Assembly (NCBI GenBank): GCA_900230115.1
Contig: LT907983.1
Span: 4,696,774-4,760,773, forward strand
Origin: Spirosomataceae bacterium TFI 002
Lineage (GTDB): Bacteria; Bacteroidota; Bacteroidia; Cytophagales; Spirosomataceae
Length of the DNA: 64,000 bases
Reading direction: 5' to 3'
The notes under the pieces were generated by a model. It was given only the letters and a program-made list of their open reading frames with translations, was not told where the DNA came from and made no database searches. Both the position numbers and the translations under genes were made by a program. Of the stretch, positions 18,659 through 27,089 are shown in pieces (within the stretch, counting starts at the first letter, position 1; every line of letters starts with the position of its first letter).

Positions 18659-19018
18659 CTATTGTTTTGGTTTCTTCTTCTTTGATTTACTCGCTTTTGC
18701 CATTGGATTAAAAGCCAAACAGGCTTCCAACCAAGCTTCCAAATCTTCATCCAAATCGAAGCCTTCTGGCTCTAGGTGTATATAACCGTTCATCGGTCTA
18801 CCTCCATGAACCATTTGTGAAGCTCCTTTTTTCTTAATGTGATCAGCCATATCCTCGGGATCTAGCCTGAGCATAAGTCCGTTTTGATAGGGACCAAAAC
18901 ACATTTTATTATCCACCATGTAACATACTCCGCCAAACATGTTTTTGCGTAGCCAAGGTACTTTTTTTGAATTGAGAAATTGATCAAGTCTTTCGAGCAA
19001 ATATGAGTCGGTAGGCAT
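18659..19018 (-). CDS. TfoX N-terminal-domain protein
   Basis: 119 residues. NMFGGVCYMVDNKMCFGPYQNGLMLRLDP is the signature of the TfoX/Sxy N-terminal domain. The C-terminal TfoX domain of the competence regulator is missing, as in most stand-alone Bacteroidota homologues, so a role in competence should not be assumed. The tail is Lys-rich (ASKSKKKKPKQ). Convergent with the porin gene; single-gene transcript. Confidence 0.88.
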   Translation of the reverse strand: MPTDSYLLERLDQFLNSKKVPWLRKNMFGGVCYMVDNKMCFGPYQNGLMLRLDPEDMADHIKKKGASQMVHGGRPMNGYIHLEPEGFDLDEDLEAWLEACLAFNPMAKASKSKKKKPKQ

Positions 19019-19221
19019 TGGATTAAAGCTTAATTGTTTAATGAATGTAGTGATAAACGCTCGTTTGATAAAATTGGAGATGGGGAAATTTATTATCCAT
19101 TTTAAATTTTGTCGGCCAAAGGTATATGGGTGAAAATTGAAAATTTTTGAATAAGAAGAAAGATCAAGGCAATGGAAAAAGTGTATCTTTCCTTTCTGAT
19201 TTTTAATAATGAAGTAAGCAG

Positions 19222-19440
19222 ATGAATGAAAGCATAAAGCGTAAAATAGTCCAAGTTTGTGATGAAAAGATTGAGAAAAAAGGGGAGGGTGTAGGCCTTT
19301 CTTTCTATGCTTTTTTTGCTAATAAGAACGATAATCCAAAACTATTGTTGGAAGTAGCAACTTGGTGGATAATGGAACAAAAGTTTGACCACTTTGAAAA
19401 AGCTAAAAAGATAAAAGAAATCGTTCTCGGTGAAAAGTAA
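19222..19440 (+). CDS. Small conserved protein (DUF6500-like)
   Basis: 72 residues, soluble, with no signal or membrane segment. The central GVGLSFYAFFANKNDNPKLL and ATWWIMEQKFDHFEKAKKI fit my recollection of the DUF6500 family of uncharacterised proteins, though I cannot confirm this here. It is translationally coupled to the flavodoxin-fold oxidoreductase that follows (stop and start overlap as TAATG at 19438-19442). Function unknown. Confidence 0.7.
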   Translation: MNESIKRKIVQVCDEKIEKKGEGVGLSFYAFFANKNDNPKLLLEVATWWIMEQKFDHFEKAKKIKEIVLGEK

Positions 19441-19973
19441 TGAACAAAAGATTTAATATCCTGGCGATAAATGGAAGTGCGAGTGAAAACTCTTCTAATC
19501 TATCCATTTTGAGGACATTAGTACAACTATTTGAGTCAAAATATAACATCCAAATATTGGACGACTTGAGTGAATTTCCTCACTTCAGAACTGAGCTGAC
19601 AAATGAAAATGTTCCAGCAAAAATTTTAGAATTAAGGTCACAAATAGAAAAAGCTGACGGTGTAATTATATGCACGCCAGAGTACATTTTTAGTATCCCA
19701 AGTGGACTAAAAAACATAATAGAATGGTGTGTTTCTACAACAGTATTTACCGATAAGCCAATAGGTTTAATAACAGCTTCGGCAAATGGAGAAATGGGAC
19801 ATAAAGAACTTTTATTAATAATGAAAACCCTCCAAGCTAAACTTACATCAGACACAACCCTATTAATTCGAGGAGTTAAAGGTAGGGTGAATAAAGACGG
19901 GCAAGTGATTGACGAAAATACAGAGAAGCAACTGAGAAAGTTTGTTCTGTCTATGGAGGAGTTGATTAGCTAA
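19440..19973 (+). CDS. NAD(P)H-dependent FMN reductase
   Basis: 177 residues of flavodoxin-like fold. The phosphate-binding loop GSASENSSNLSIL near the N-terminus and ADGVIICTPEYIFSIPSGLKN in the middle are characteristic of the NADPH-dependent FMN reductase family (chromate/azo/quinone reductases). Coupled to the 72-residue protein upstream. Natural acceptor unknown. Confidence 0.88.
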   Translation: MNKRFNILAINGSASENSSNLSILRTLVQLFESKYNIQILDDLSEFPHFRTELTNENVPAKILELRSQIEKADGVIICTPEYIFSIPSGLKNIIEWCVSTTVFTDKPIGLITASANGEMGHKELLLIMKTLQAKLTSDTTLLIRGVKGRVNKDGQVIDENTEKQLRKFVLSMEELIS

Positions 19974-20100
19974 AATACATTTTCCGCGAGATTGAATTAA
20001 ATCTCAATACGGTATCATAACTCTTTTAGGATAGAGTAATGCACTTCCAGAGCATTGCAACAAGCTTGCACATTTATTGACTTAGCTTTGGCCTTTGTCA

Positions 20101-20442
20101 ATGAAGTTATTCACTTTCATATTATCAATTTATATATCGGTACTAGCGATTATGTCTTGTCAGGATCGCTCGAAGATGAATGCCTCTTGGGAAGCTGATA
20201 AGGATGGGGCAAAATCTGAATTAGTATTAGACCAGCAAGGGCATAATGATACTGAAAACTCTCAGGATGAATGCGGACCTTTTTGTTCCTGTGCTTGTTG
20301 CGGAACTGTCTTAATAATGCTATTTGGCGAGCAAATAGGCAAAGCTTTTAACTCTTTAGCTTCCGCATATATTCTCCCATATGAATTCAATTACTCCTTT
20401 GAATATAGCAAAGGTGTTTGGCATCCTCCAATCTGTGTTTGA
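20101..20442 (+). CDS. DUF6660-like small cysteine-rich exported protein
   Basis: 113 residues from ATG 20101 (a TTG two codons earlier is less likely). A signal peptide of about 20 residues ends MSCQ, then an acidic/His linker leads to CGPFCSCACCG and a C-terminal VWHPPICV. This Cys cluster and the terminal W-x-PP motif match the DUF6660 family that in Bacteroidota usually precedes cation-efflux genes. Here it precedes a methyltransferase and a Zn/Cd/Pb ATPase, so a role in periplasmic metal binding is reasonable but unproven. A TAGCTTTG -7-type box lies at 20083-20090. Confidence 0.75.
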   Translation: MKLFTFILSIYISVLAIMSCQDRSKMNASWEADKDGAKSELVLDQQGHNDTENSQDECGPFCSCACCGTVLIMLFGEQIGKAFNSLASAYILPYEFNYSFEYSKGVWHPPICV

Positions 20443-20600
20443 TCACTTCAATTGATCCTGGTCTCAATTTTCCTATGGTTTCCAAGAATGTCAATTGAAG
20501 AAGAATATTGGCATTTTAAATTCAATAGTAAGGAGGTGTACCAATAATGTTTTTTCAAGCAAATTACAGCCTTAAAACACGAAGATTAACAACAATAAAC

Positions 20601-21194
20601 ATGTACTTATTTATATTTTTTATCATATATTTTTTCTTGGTCTTCTTCTTAAGATCATTTCTGCTTTGGCGAAAAACTAAAGTTAATCCTGTAACTTTTA
20701 GCAAAGAAGATGACGCCCATGGTTACAACGGGAAAGTTTTTGCTTTTATATCCATTTTGGAATTGGTGGTGCTGGGTATTTATTCTTTTGTGCCAACGTG
20801 GAACAAGTTTTTACTGCCCTTTTGGTACCTAGAGTATGATTTGGGAAAGGTTGTGGGTTGGGTTCTTTTGATTATTTCTATTTCATTAGTTTGGGTTGCT
20901 CAATCTCACATGCGGGATTCATGGCGAATAGGAATAGATGAGGTAAACAAAACAGAATTAGTAACATCTGGACTTTTCGCTTTTTCACGAAATCCTATTT
21001 TTTTAGGAATAATGATCGCAAACATTGGTCTGTTCTTGATTTTACCCAATGCATTCACTTTGCTTATCATTTCACTATCTACAATAAGTGTAAATACCCA
21101 AATCAGACTAGAAGAAGAGTTTTTGGTAAATGAGTTTGGAAGCTCTTATAATCAATACAAAAGTAAGGTCAGCAGGTGGTTTGGCATAAAATGA
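20601..21194 (+). CDS. Isoprenylcysteine carboxyl methyltransferase (ICMT)-like membrane protein
   Basis: About 197 residues with four to five TM helices. The C-terminal block VTSGLFAFSRNPIFLGIMI and LEEEFLVNEFGSSYNQYKSKVSRW is the signature of the bacterial ICMT/PEMT methyltransferase family (SAM-dependent, membrane). The frame is open from ATG 20547, which has a strong AAGGAGGTG site ahead, unusual in this phylum; I chose ATG 20601 because MYLFIFFIIYFF matches the usual family N-terminus. It ends 8 bases before the metal ATPase and is often found beside such pumps; the substrate is unknown. Confidence 0.82.
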   Translation: MYLFIFFIIYFFLVFFLRSFLLWRKTKVNPVTFSKEDDAHGYNGKVFAFISILELVVLGIYSFVPTWNKFLLPFWYLEYDLGKVVGWVLLIISISLVWVAQSHMRDSWRIGIDEVNKTELVTSGLFAFSRNPIFLGIMIANIGLFLILPNAFTLLIISLSTISVNTQIRLEEEFLVNEFGSSYNQYKSKVSRWFGIK

Positions 21195-21202
21195 AATAGA
21201 AA

Positions 21203-23212
21203 ATGAAACATCAACATATATACGACAAAGAAGGAAAGCAACTTTGTTGCTCTTTGAAAGAAAAAATTGAAAGGAAAACGTCACATGTTCATCATGAACA
21301 CCAAGAAGGTGATGGGCACGGCCATAGTCACGATCATGGGAATAGTGGTGGTTGGAAAGAATACTTACCCGCAATCATAAGTTTTGTACTGCTCTTATCA
21401 GGTTTAACGCTTGAATACTTAGTTGAAGCTTCATTTTTCAGAGGCTGGATAAAAGCGGGTTGGTACGTAATTGCTTATTTGCCTGTGGGTTTACCAGTAT
21501 TGAAAGAAGCTTTGATAGCAGTTTCCAAGGGTGAATTCTTTACTGAGTTTTTCTTAATGAGCATTGCTACCATTGGAGCTTTTGCAATCGGAGAATACCC
21601 CGAAGGTGTAGCCGTTATGCTATTTTATGCAATAGGGGAATTGTTTCAGTCGGCGGCGGTTAAAAGAGCAAAAGACAATATCAAAGCACTATTAGACATA
21701 AGGCCTAAAACAGCCAGCGTTTTCCGCAATAATGAATACAAATCAGTTTCTCCAGAGGATGTTGCAATCAATGAAACCATTCAAGTAAAAGTAGGAGAGA
21801 AGGTACCTTTAGATGGGTCTTTATTGTCCGAAAAAGCTAGTCTAAATACCGCAGCACTCACTGGAGAAAGTAAACCTCAGTCGATAATCACAAATGAAAA
21901 CGTGTTGGCCGGCTCTATAAACCTAGATGGAGTGATAGAGGTAAAGGTTGGGAAACTGTACAATGATAGTTCTATTTCACGGATTCTAGAATTAGTGCAG
22001 AATGCGACTTCTAAAAAATCAAAAACCGAATTATTGATTCGTCGTTTGGCAAAAGTTTACACACCTATTGTGGTGTATTTGGCAATTGCCATTTGTTTTT
22101 TACCTTACTTGTTTGTAACCGAATATGTGTTCTCCGAGTGGCTATATAAGGCTTTGATTTTCCTTGTGATTTCATGTCCTTGTGCCTTAGTGATTTCTAT
22201 ACCTTTGGGTTACTTTGGTGGGCTAGGAGCAGCTTCAAAGCAAGGCCTTCTTTTCAAAGGAGCCACTTTTCTAGACAAAATTACCAAAGTTAATATCCTA
22301 GTAATGGATAAAACGGGAACAGTTACAAAGGGTGTTTTTAAGATAAAGGACATTGTTTTAAAATCTTCAATCTCAGAAAGTGAATTTATGTCACTGCTAA
22401 TGGCTATTGAGTCAAAATCCACCCATCCGATTGCAAAAGCTATTTTGGAATACTCGGTTAATCAAGAGTTTAAAGTGGCTTCGGATATCAAAGAAATTGC
22501 TGGAAAGGGAATGAAAGGAACGGTAGATGGAAGAGAACTATTAGTAGGAAATAAAAGTTTGATGGAGCAGTATAAAATTAATGTTCTAAGCGAAACAAAT
22601 GAAATAGTGGAGTCTCTTGTCATGGTTAGTATTGATGGCGAATTTGCTGGCTATGTAGTTATTGCTGACGAACTCAAAGAAGATGCGAAACATAGCATTC
22701 AGAGTCTTAGAGATGCTGGCATACAAGAAATAAGAATGCTTTCGGGAGATAAAGAAGCCATTACTCAAAAGGTAGCAGCATCCATTGGCATAAACTATGC
22801 GAAGGGCGGTTTACTGCCAGAAGAGAAGTTGAAGGAAATTGAGCTTTTAAAGAAAGACCCTAAAAATGTGATTGCTTTTGTAGGGGACGGCATAAATGAT
22901 GCTCCGGTTTTGGCTGCTAGTGATGTGGGTATTGCAATGGGAGCAATGGGTAGTGATGTGGCAATTGAAACTGCTGATGTTATTATTCAAACCGATCAGC
23001 CTTCTAAAATAGTAACGGGTATAAAAATTGGGAAATCTACCCAGAGCATAATTTGGCAAAATATCATTTTAGCTTTTGGAGTAAAACTCATTGTTTTGAT
23101 ATTGGGAGCTGGAGGGTTGGCCACAATGTGGGAGGCTGTTTTTGCAGATGTAGGAGTCGCATTATTGGCTATTTTAAATGCAGTACGCTTGCAAAGGATG
23201 ACTTGGGCGTAA
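21203..23212 (+). CDS. Zn2+/Cd2+/Pb2+-exporting P-type ATPase (P1B-2)
   Basis: 669 residues. Instead of a CxxC heavy-metal domain the N-terminus has a CC pair (QLCCSL) and a His-rich stretch (VHHEHQEGDGHGHSHDHG) that can bind zinc. The TM metal site is C325-P-C327 in SCPCALVISIPLGYFGGLG, the phosphorylated aspartate is D369 in DKTGT, and the hinge is GDGINDAPVLAASDVGIAMG. The last TM pair has the Lys (FGVKLIV) and Asp (FADVGVALLAILN) that in ZntA help release the ion. It exports zinc-group metals. Operon with the DUF6660-like and ICMT-like genes. Confidence 0.93.
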   Translation: MKHQHIYDKEGKQLCCSLKEKIERKTSHVHHEHQEGDGHGHSHDHGNSGGWKEYLPAIISFVLLLSGLTLEYLVEASFFRGWIKAGWYVIAYLPVGLPVLKEALIAVSKGEFFTEFFLMSIATIGAFAIGEYPEGVAVMLFYAIGELFQSAAVKRAKDNIKALLDIRPKTASVFRNNEYKSVSPEDVAINETIQVKVGEKVPLDGSLLSEKASLNTAALTGESKPQSIITNENVLAGSINLDGVIEVKVGKLYNDSSISRILELVQNATSKKSKTELLIRRLAKVYTPIVVYLAIAICFLPYLFVTEYVFSEWLYKALIFLVISCPCALVISIPLGYFGGLGAASKQGLLFKGATFLDKITKVNILVMDKTGTVTKGVFKIKDIVLKSSISESEFMSLLMAIESKSTHPIAKAILEYSVNQEFKVASDIKEIAGKGMKGTVDGRELLVGNKSLMEQYKINVLSETNEIVESLVMVSIDGEFAGYVVIADELKEDAKHSIQSLRDAGIQEIRMLSGDKEAITQKVAASIGINYAKGGLLPEEKLKEIELLKKDPKNVIAFVGDGINDAPVLAASDVGIAMGAMGSDVAIETADVIIQTDQPSKIVTGIKIGKSTQSIIWQNIILAFGVKLIVLILGAGGLATMWEAVFADVGVALLAILNAVRLQRMTWA

Positions 23213-23283
23213 GTAAGGTTTTCTTTTAAGTTTAAAATCTTTATTTGACATAAATTAAGGAATTGTCAATTCAAAATAAAATA

Positions 23284-23303
23284 AGTGGACATTAGTGTCC
23301 ACT
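23284..23303. promoter_or_regulatory. Operator: perfect inverted repeat upstream of the Rrf2 gene
   Basis: AGTGGACA (23284-23291) and TGTCCACT (23296-23303) are perfect 8-base arms separated by TTAG. The site overlaps the expected -33 region of the TATATTTG promoter at 23320. A second copy with the same left arm and spacing lies before the oxidase gene (23798). Most likely the binding site of the Rrf2 regulator. Confidence 0.75.
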
Positions 23304-23319
23304 AATAAGATTCTTTACT

Positions 23320-23327
23320 TATATTTG
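23320..23327 (+). promoter_or_regulatory. -7 promoter element of the Rrf2 gene
   Basis: TATATTTG matches the Bacteroidota consensus TAnnTTTG, 19 bases before the ATG. Confidence 0.6.
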
Positions 23328-23346
23328 ACTCATAGAAATGTAATCA

Positions 23347-23781
23347 ATGTTTTCAAAAGCTTGTGAATACGGAATAAGGGCGGCAATATTTATTGCTGGT
23401 CAATCTTTACTAGATCGAAAAGTGAGCCTTAAAGACGTAGCGGAAGCAATAGAATCTCCTACAGCTTATACTTCAAAAATACTTCAAAAACTAGCTCGAA
23501 GCGGTTTAATCAATTCTGATAAGGGACCAACAGGTGGTTTTTCAATTAACGCTAAGGATTTGTCTACACTTAAGTTGAGCGATATAGTTTTAGCAATTGA
23601 TGGTGATACTATATATAAGGGGTGCGGCTTAGGCCTAAAAAAGTGCAATGATAAAAAGCCTTGTCCAGTACACAATCAATTCATACTGGTACGATATGAG
23701 CTGAAAAAGATGCTTGAAACAACTTCTGTACAATCACTCACTATGGATTATGAAAAGGGATTTACCTTTTTAAAGCGGTAA
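23347..23781 (+). CDS. Rrf2-family [Fe-S] transcriptional regulator (NsrR/IscR-like)
   Basis: 144 residues. An N-terminal winged helix-turn-helix (CEYGIRAAIFIA, then LKDVAEAIESPTAYTSKILQKLARSGLINSDKG) and three cysteines, C93, C100 and C106, in the order typical of Rrf2 sensors that bind an Fe-S cluster. Such proteins detect nitric oxide or iron-sulfur status and usually repress when the cluster is intact. The matching operators before this gene and the oxidase gene indicate that it controls itself and the NO-detoxification operon downstream. Strong as family, good as to role. Confidence 0.9.
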   Translation: MFSKACEYGIRAAIFIAGQSLLDRKVSLKDVAEAIESPTAYTSKILQKLARSGLINSDKGPTGGFSINAKDLSTLKLSDIVLAIDGDTIYKGCGLGLKKCNDKKPCPVHNQFILVRYELKKMLETTSVQSLTMDYEKGFTFLKR

Positions 23782-23797
23782 AAAAATTTGAAATAAT

Positions 23798-23817
23798 AGT
23801 GGACAAAAATGTCCGAT
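23798..23817. promoter_or_regulatory. Second operator, before the cbb3-like oxidase
   Basis: AGTGGACA, AAAA, TGTCCGAT: the left arm and the 4-base spacer match the site at 23284 and the core GGACA/TGTCC is symmetric. It ends 11 bases before the ATG, where bound protein would block transcription start. Confidence 0.7.
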
Positions 23818-23828
23818 ATTGAAGAGAA

Positions 23829-25580
23829 ATGGAAACGAAAAACATACTTAGCGAATCCGGAATTATAATAACTCTTGTTCTACTTGTAATTCCAGTTGCA
23901 ACCGCTTCAATTATTGTAATAAGTAAAGCTTTAAGGGTAATAAATAATTACTTGAAGAAAAAGCAATTACAAAAGTTCAATGACTACTTAAAAACACTTA
24001 GCCCTGAGGAAGTTCAAAAATTAGAAGAACGAAAGACTGAACTAGAATTTGCACTATCTAACAATGAACTTTCTGGAGAAGCCGCTCCCAGGGATTACAG
24101 AGGCTTGATAAACTATGTGAGCGAAGTGGAGAACATACGTTTTATAGAGCAAAAGAAAAGAAGCCAACCACGCCCATATATAGAGCCTGACTTAACAAAA
24201 CTGATATTATGGTACCTAGGCTGTGCTACATTTTGGTTACTATTTGGTACCACAATTGGCGAATACTTAGGAATCAAATTTGTTGCTCCAGATGTAGACC
24301 ATGTAAGGTGGTTAAGTTTCGGTAGGCTAAGACCGGTACATACTAATTCGGTTTTTTGGGGTTGGGCATCTTTGGCGATGATAGGTTTATCTTATTATGT
24401 AATTCCTAGAGTAAGTAACCATCCTATTGCCAGCATAAAAACGGGTTATCGCACTCTCGTACTTATCAATGCTTCAGTGGTGATAGGCAGCATTTTTTTA
24501 ATGGCAGGCATTAATAATGGAGGTGGTGAATACAGAGAATATATCTGGCCAGTAATGATATTGTTTGGCATTGGGGTGCTCATTACTTTGATTAACTTTT
24601 TGAAAACCATAGCCAAAAGAACTAATAAAGAAATCTATGTATCCAACTGGTACATTATTTCAGCCATGATGTTCTTACTAGTGATAACCTTAGTTGCCTA
24701 TTGGCCTACTTGGCAAACGGGTTTAGGAGAAACCATCGTACAAGGTTATTACATGCATCAGGGTGTGGGAATGTGGTTTATGCTCTTTAGCCTTGGGTTA
24801 ATGTACTATTTCTTACCACAGCAACTTAATAAACCTATATACTCGTACAGCTTAGGGATTTTAGCTTTTTGGGCACAGATCCTTTTTTATACCTTAATAG
24901 GAACACATCATTTTATCTTTAGTGCAATTCCTTGGTGGTTGCAAACTATTGCGATTGTAGGTAGTGTAGGCATGGTGATCCCAGTAATAGCAGGTACGAC
25001 TAACTTCTTATTAACCTTTAACGGTTCTTGGAGTAAACTGTCGGGGAGTTACACACTACCATTTTATTTGATTGGCATCATTTTCTACTTTACTGGTTCA
25101 TTAGAAGGGACTGCGGAGGCCTTCCGATTTACCAATTTGGTTTGGCACTTTACTGATTTTACAGTTGCACATTCGCATTTGACAATGTACGGTATCATAT
25201 CCTTCATGCTATGGGGTTTTATATACACCATGGTTCCAAGATTAACAGGAAAAGAGCCTTCACAACTCTTGGTTGGGGCACATTTCTGGCTGGCACTTAT
25301 AGGTTTAATGTTCTACACATTTCCCTTGATGTATGGTTCTACGCTTAGAGGGTTGATGTGGATGGAAGGTCCACACTCATTCATAGAGAGTGTTGAGTTA
25401 ATGGCTCCATACTGGCTGTGGAGAGCTATTGGGGGATCGCTCATGTGGCTGTCACATATTTTGTTTGCTTATAATTTTTATGTGATGCTAAAGAGAAAAG
25501 AGGAAAATACAATACCCAATTCACCTATTGATATTTTAAAAGCAAAGCAACAATTGGAGAAACACGGATTAACTAATTGA
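23829..25580 (+). CDS. Divergent cbb3-type haem-copper oxidase subunit I (possible NO reductase)
   Basis: 583 residues. All C-family haem-copper ligands are present: H171 and H450 (low-spin haem), H310 with H360 and H361 (CuB) and H448 (active-site haem). Y354 sits six residues before the HH pair, where CcoN carries the cross-linked tyrosine, and E426 is 22 residues before H448, like CcoN E323. Spacings match CcoN, not cNOR. Unlike CcoN it has an N-terminal extension of about 110 residues: one TM helix (12-32) and a charged, coiled-coil-like part. Operon partners are a FixO-like cytochrome, truncated haemoglobin and RIC. Activity could be O2 or NO reduction. Confidence 0.85.
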   Translation: METKNILSESGIIITLVLLVIPVATASIIVISKALRVINNYLKKKQLQKFNDYLKTLSPEEVQKLEERKTELEFALSNNELSGEAAPRDYRGLINYVSEVENIRFIEQKKRSQPRPYIEPDLTKLILWYLGCATFWLLFGTTIGEYLGIKFVAPDVDHVRWLSFGRLRPVHTNSVFWGWASLAMIGLSYYVIPRVSNHPIASIKTGYRTLVLINASVVIGSIFLMAGINNGGGEYREYIWPVMILFGIGVLITLINFLKTIAKRTNKEIYVSNWYIISAMMFLLVITLVAYWPTWQTGLGETIVQGYYMHQGVGMWFMLFSLGLMYYFLPQQLNKPIYSYSLGILAFWAQILFYTLIGTHHFIFSAIPWWLQTIAIVGSVGMVIPVIAGTTNFLLTFNGSWSKLSGSYTLPFYLIGIIFYFTGSLEGTAEAFRFTNLVWHFTDFTVAHSHLTMYGIISFMLWGFIYTMVPRLTGKEPSQLLVGAHFWLALIGLMFYTFPLMYGSTLRGLMWMEGPHSFIESVELMAPYWLWRAIGGSLMWLSHILFAYNFYVMLKRKEENTIPNSPIDILKAKQQLEKHGLTN

Positions 25581-25590
25581 CATCAACAAA

Positions 25591-26595
25591 ATGGATTTTT
25601 TCGATAATCATAAAAAACTATTTGGAGCGGCATTGGCATTGTTTGTTGTCCTAACAACATTTGTGGCAGTTTTGCCTGCAATTAATAATCAAAACAATAA
25701 CGCTGTATTGCCCAATGCAGAACCATTGTCGCCAGAAGCTCAATTGGGTAAGGAGAGCTTCATTGCCAATGGCTGTGTTGCCTGTCATACACAACAAGTC
25801 CGCAATATTGACATGGATAAAACCTGGGGTGACAGGCCCGGTATTGCCGCCGATTATGCAGGTATTGGTAGGACAGGTTTTTGGAGAAATACAGCGACAC
25901 TAATGGGAACTGAAAGGACAGGTCCTGACCTTACGAATATAGGTTCCCGGCAACCAAGTTTGGCGTGGAATTTACTTCACCTATTTCAACCTAGAGCTGT
26001 GGTAGAGAAATCAATCATGCCAGCCTATCCTTGGCTTTTTGAAATAAAAAATGAGATCGTAAAAGGGGAGGTAGAAGTCGTAGTTCCAGACGAATTTAGG
26101 AAAGGCATTACGGGTAAAATTGTTGCCAAAGAAGAAGCACTCCATTTAGCAGCTTATTTGGCAAGTTTAAAACAAACACCCTTGCCAGATGGAAGCACTC
26201 CCATGGAGTTTTTATATAAAAAAGAAGAAAAAATAGTAGTGGGCAATAGCAACGAAGCTGCTCTGCCAGATGGTAATTTACTGTATACAAATAATTGTAT
26301 GAGTTGTCACCAAGCTAACGGTGAAGGGTTAAAAGGGGCTTTCCCCTCGCTCAAGGGAAGTCCTATTGTATTAGGAGACGATCTAGAGTTATTCGTAAAT
26401 ATCATCATGCTTGGTTACGATGCCCGTGCAGAATATGCGGTGATGAATGCCGTAGGAATAGCCAATAATTTGACACCGGAAGAAGTAACTGCCATTATTA
26501 ACCACGAAAAAACTAGCTGGGGTAATAATGCGGAAAAAGTAAGCCTTGAAGAAGTAAAGAAAATAATTGATTTCATTAAAAAAACGGAACAATAA
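25591..26595 (+). CDS. FixO-like dihaem cytochrome c (cbb3 subunit II fused to a class I cytochrome c)
   Basis: 334 residues. One TM anchor (about 10-30), then a CcoO/FixO-like domain: haem site C62-x2-C65-H66 (GCVACHTQQVRN), GTERTGPDLTNIGSRQPS and IMPAYPWLF with axial-type M143. A second haem site, C236-x2-C239-H240 in CMSCHQANGEG, belongs to a class I cytochrome c domain at the C-terminus. So it looks like CcoO with a CcoP-like cytochrome attached, delivering electrons to the adjacent subunit I. Ten bases after that gene's stop. Confidence 0.88.
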   Translation: MDFFDNHKKLFGAALALFVVLTTFVAVLPAINNQNNNAVLPNAEPLSPEAQLGKESFIANGCVACHTQQVRNIDMDKTWGDRPGIAADYAGIGRTGFWRNTATLMGTERTGPDLTNIGSRQPSLAWNLLHLFQPRAVVEKSIMPAYPWLFEIKNEIVKGEVEVVVPDEFRKGITGKIVAKEEALHLAAYLASLKQTPLPDGSTPMEFLYKKEEKIVVGNSNEAALPDGNLLYTNNCMSCHQANGEGLKGAFPSLKGSPIVLGDDLELFVNIIMLGYDARAEYAVMNAVGIANNLTPEEVTAIINHEKTSWGNNAEKVSLEEVKKIIDFIKKTEQ

Positions 26596-26596
26596 G

Positions 26597-26836
26597 ATGG
26601 GAAACACAGAGATATGGTTAGAAAGCCTGATAACTAAAACACCTCAGGAAGGTAGAGAATTAGCAATGAAAATGGCTCGTAAATCTATTGCGGCTATTCA
26701 ATCAGACCCTGAAAAACGAAATCAAATGCGGCCAGCTTATGCTGAAGATACAGCTCAGCTAATTGCATCTTCCAATGTTGTAGCCATAGAGTTTCAGACA
26801 GTTGCACAAGCAAATAACTTTTGGAGAAATGAATAG
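26597..26836 (+). CDS. Small conserved-context protein of unknown function
   Basis: 79 residues starting at ATG 26597, one base after the cytochrome gene stop. Soluble, helix-rich, with repeated Met/Arg/Lys and no Cys. No family recognised. Its place between the cytochrome and a small membrane protein, with an 8-base overlap into the latter, marks it as an operon member, perhaps an assembly or regulatory subunit of the oxidase. Confidence 0.6.
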   Translation: MGNTEIWLESLITKTPQEGRELAMKMARKSIAAIQSDPEKRNQMRPAYAEDTAQLIASSNVVAIEFQTVAQANNFWRNE

Positions 26837-27086
26837 GACGCTTGCAACTTTACTGACGTATTTTATCAGTGCGTCAGCTTTCGCTTGTCCAGTTTGTGAA
26901 AAGCAACAACCTGCAATTACCCAGGGGCTTACACATGGAGCTGGTCCGCAAAGTAACTGGGATTGGGCTATTATTGCAGTCATTTCTGTAATCACTTTGT
27001 TGACGTTTTTCTATTCTTTGAAATACCTCTTAAGGCCAGGTGAATCAAACTCAAATCACATCAAACAATCCATTTTAAGTGATTAG
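26829..27086 (+). CDS. Small membrane protein with CxxC motif
   Basis: 85 residues from ATG 26829. A signal peptide (TLATLLTYFISASAFA) precedes CPVCEKQQ, then one TM helix (about 45-67) and a short polar tail. A surface CxxC next to a cytochrome oxidase operon suggests copper or haem handling or thiol exchange during assembly, by inference. No family recognised. Confidence 0.6.
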   Translation: MNRTLATLLTYFISASAFACPVCEKQQPAITQGLTHGAGPQSNWDWAIIAVISVITLLTFFYSLKYLLRPGESNSNHIKQSILSD

Positions 27087-27089
27087 ATA

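Noticed and set aside
20547-20600. Upstream ATG with a strong AAGGAGGTG site for the ICMT-like gene
   Set aside because: The phylum rarely relies on such sites and the extra 18 residues do not fit the family N-terminus, so the later ATG was preferred; the question stays open.
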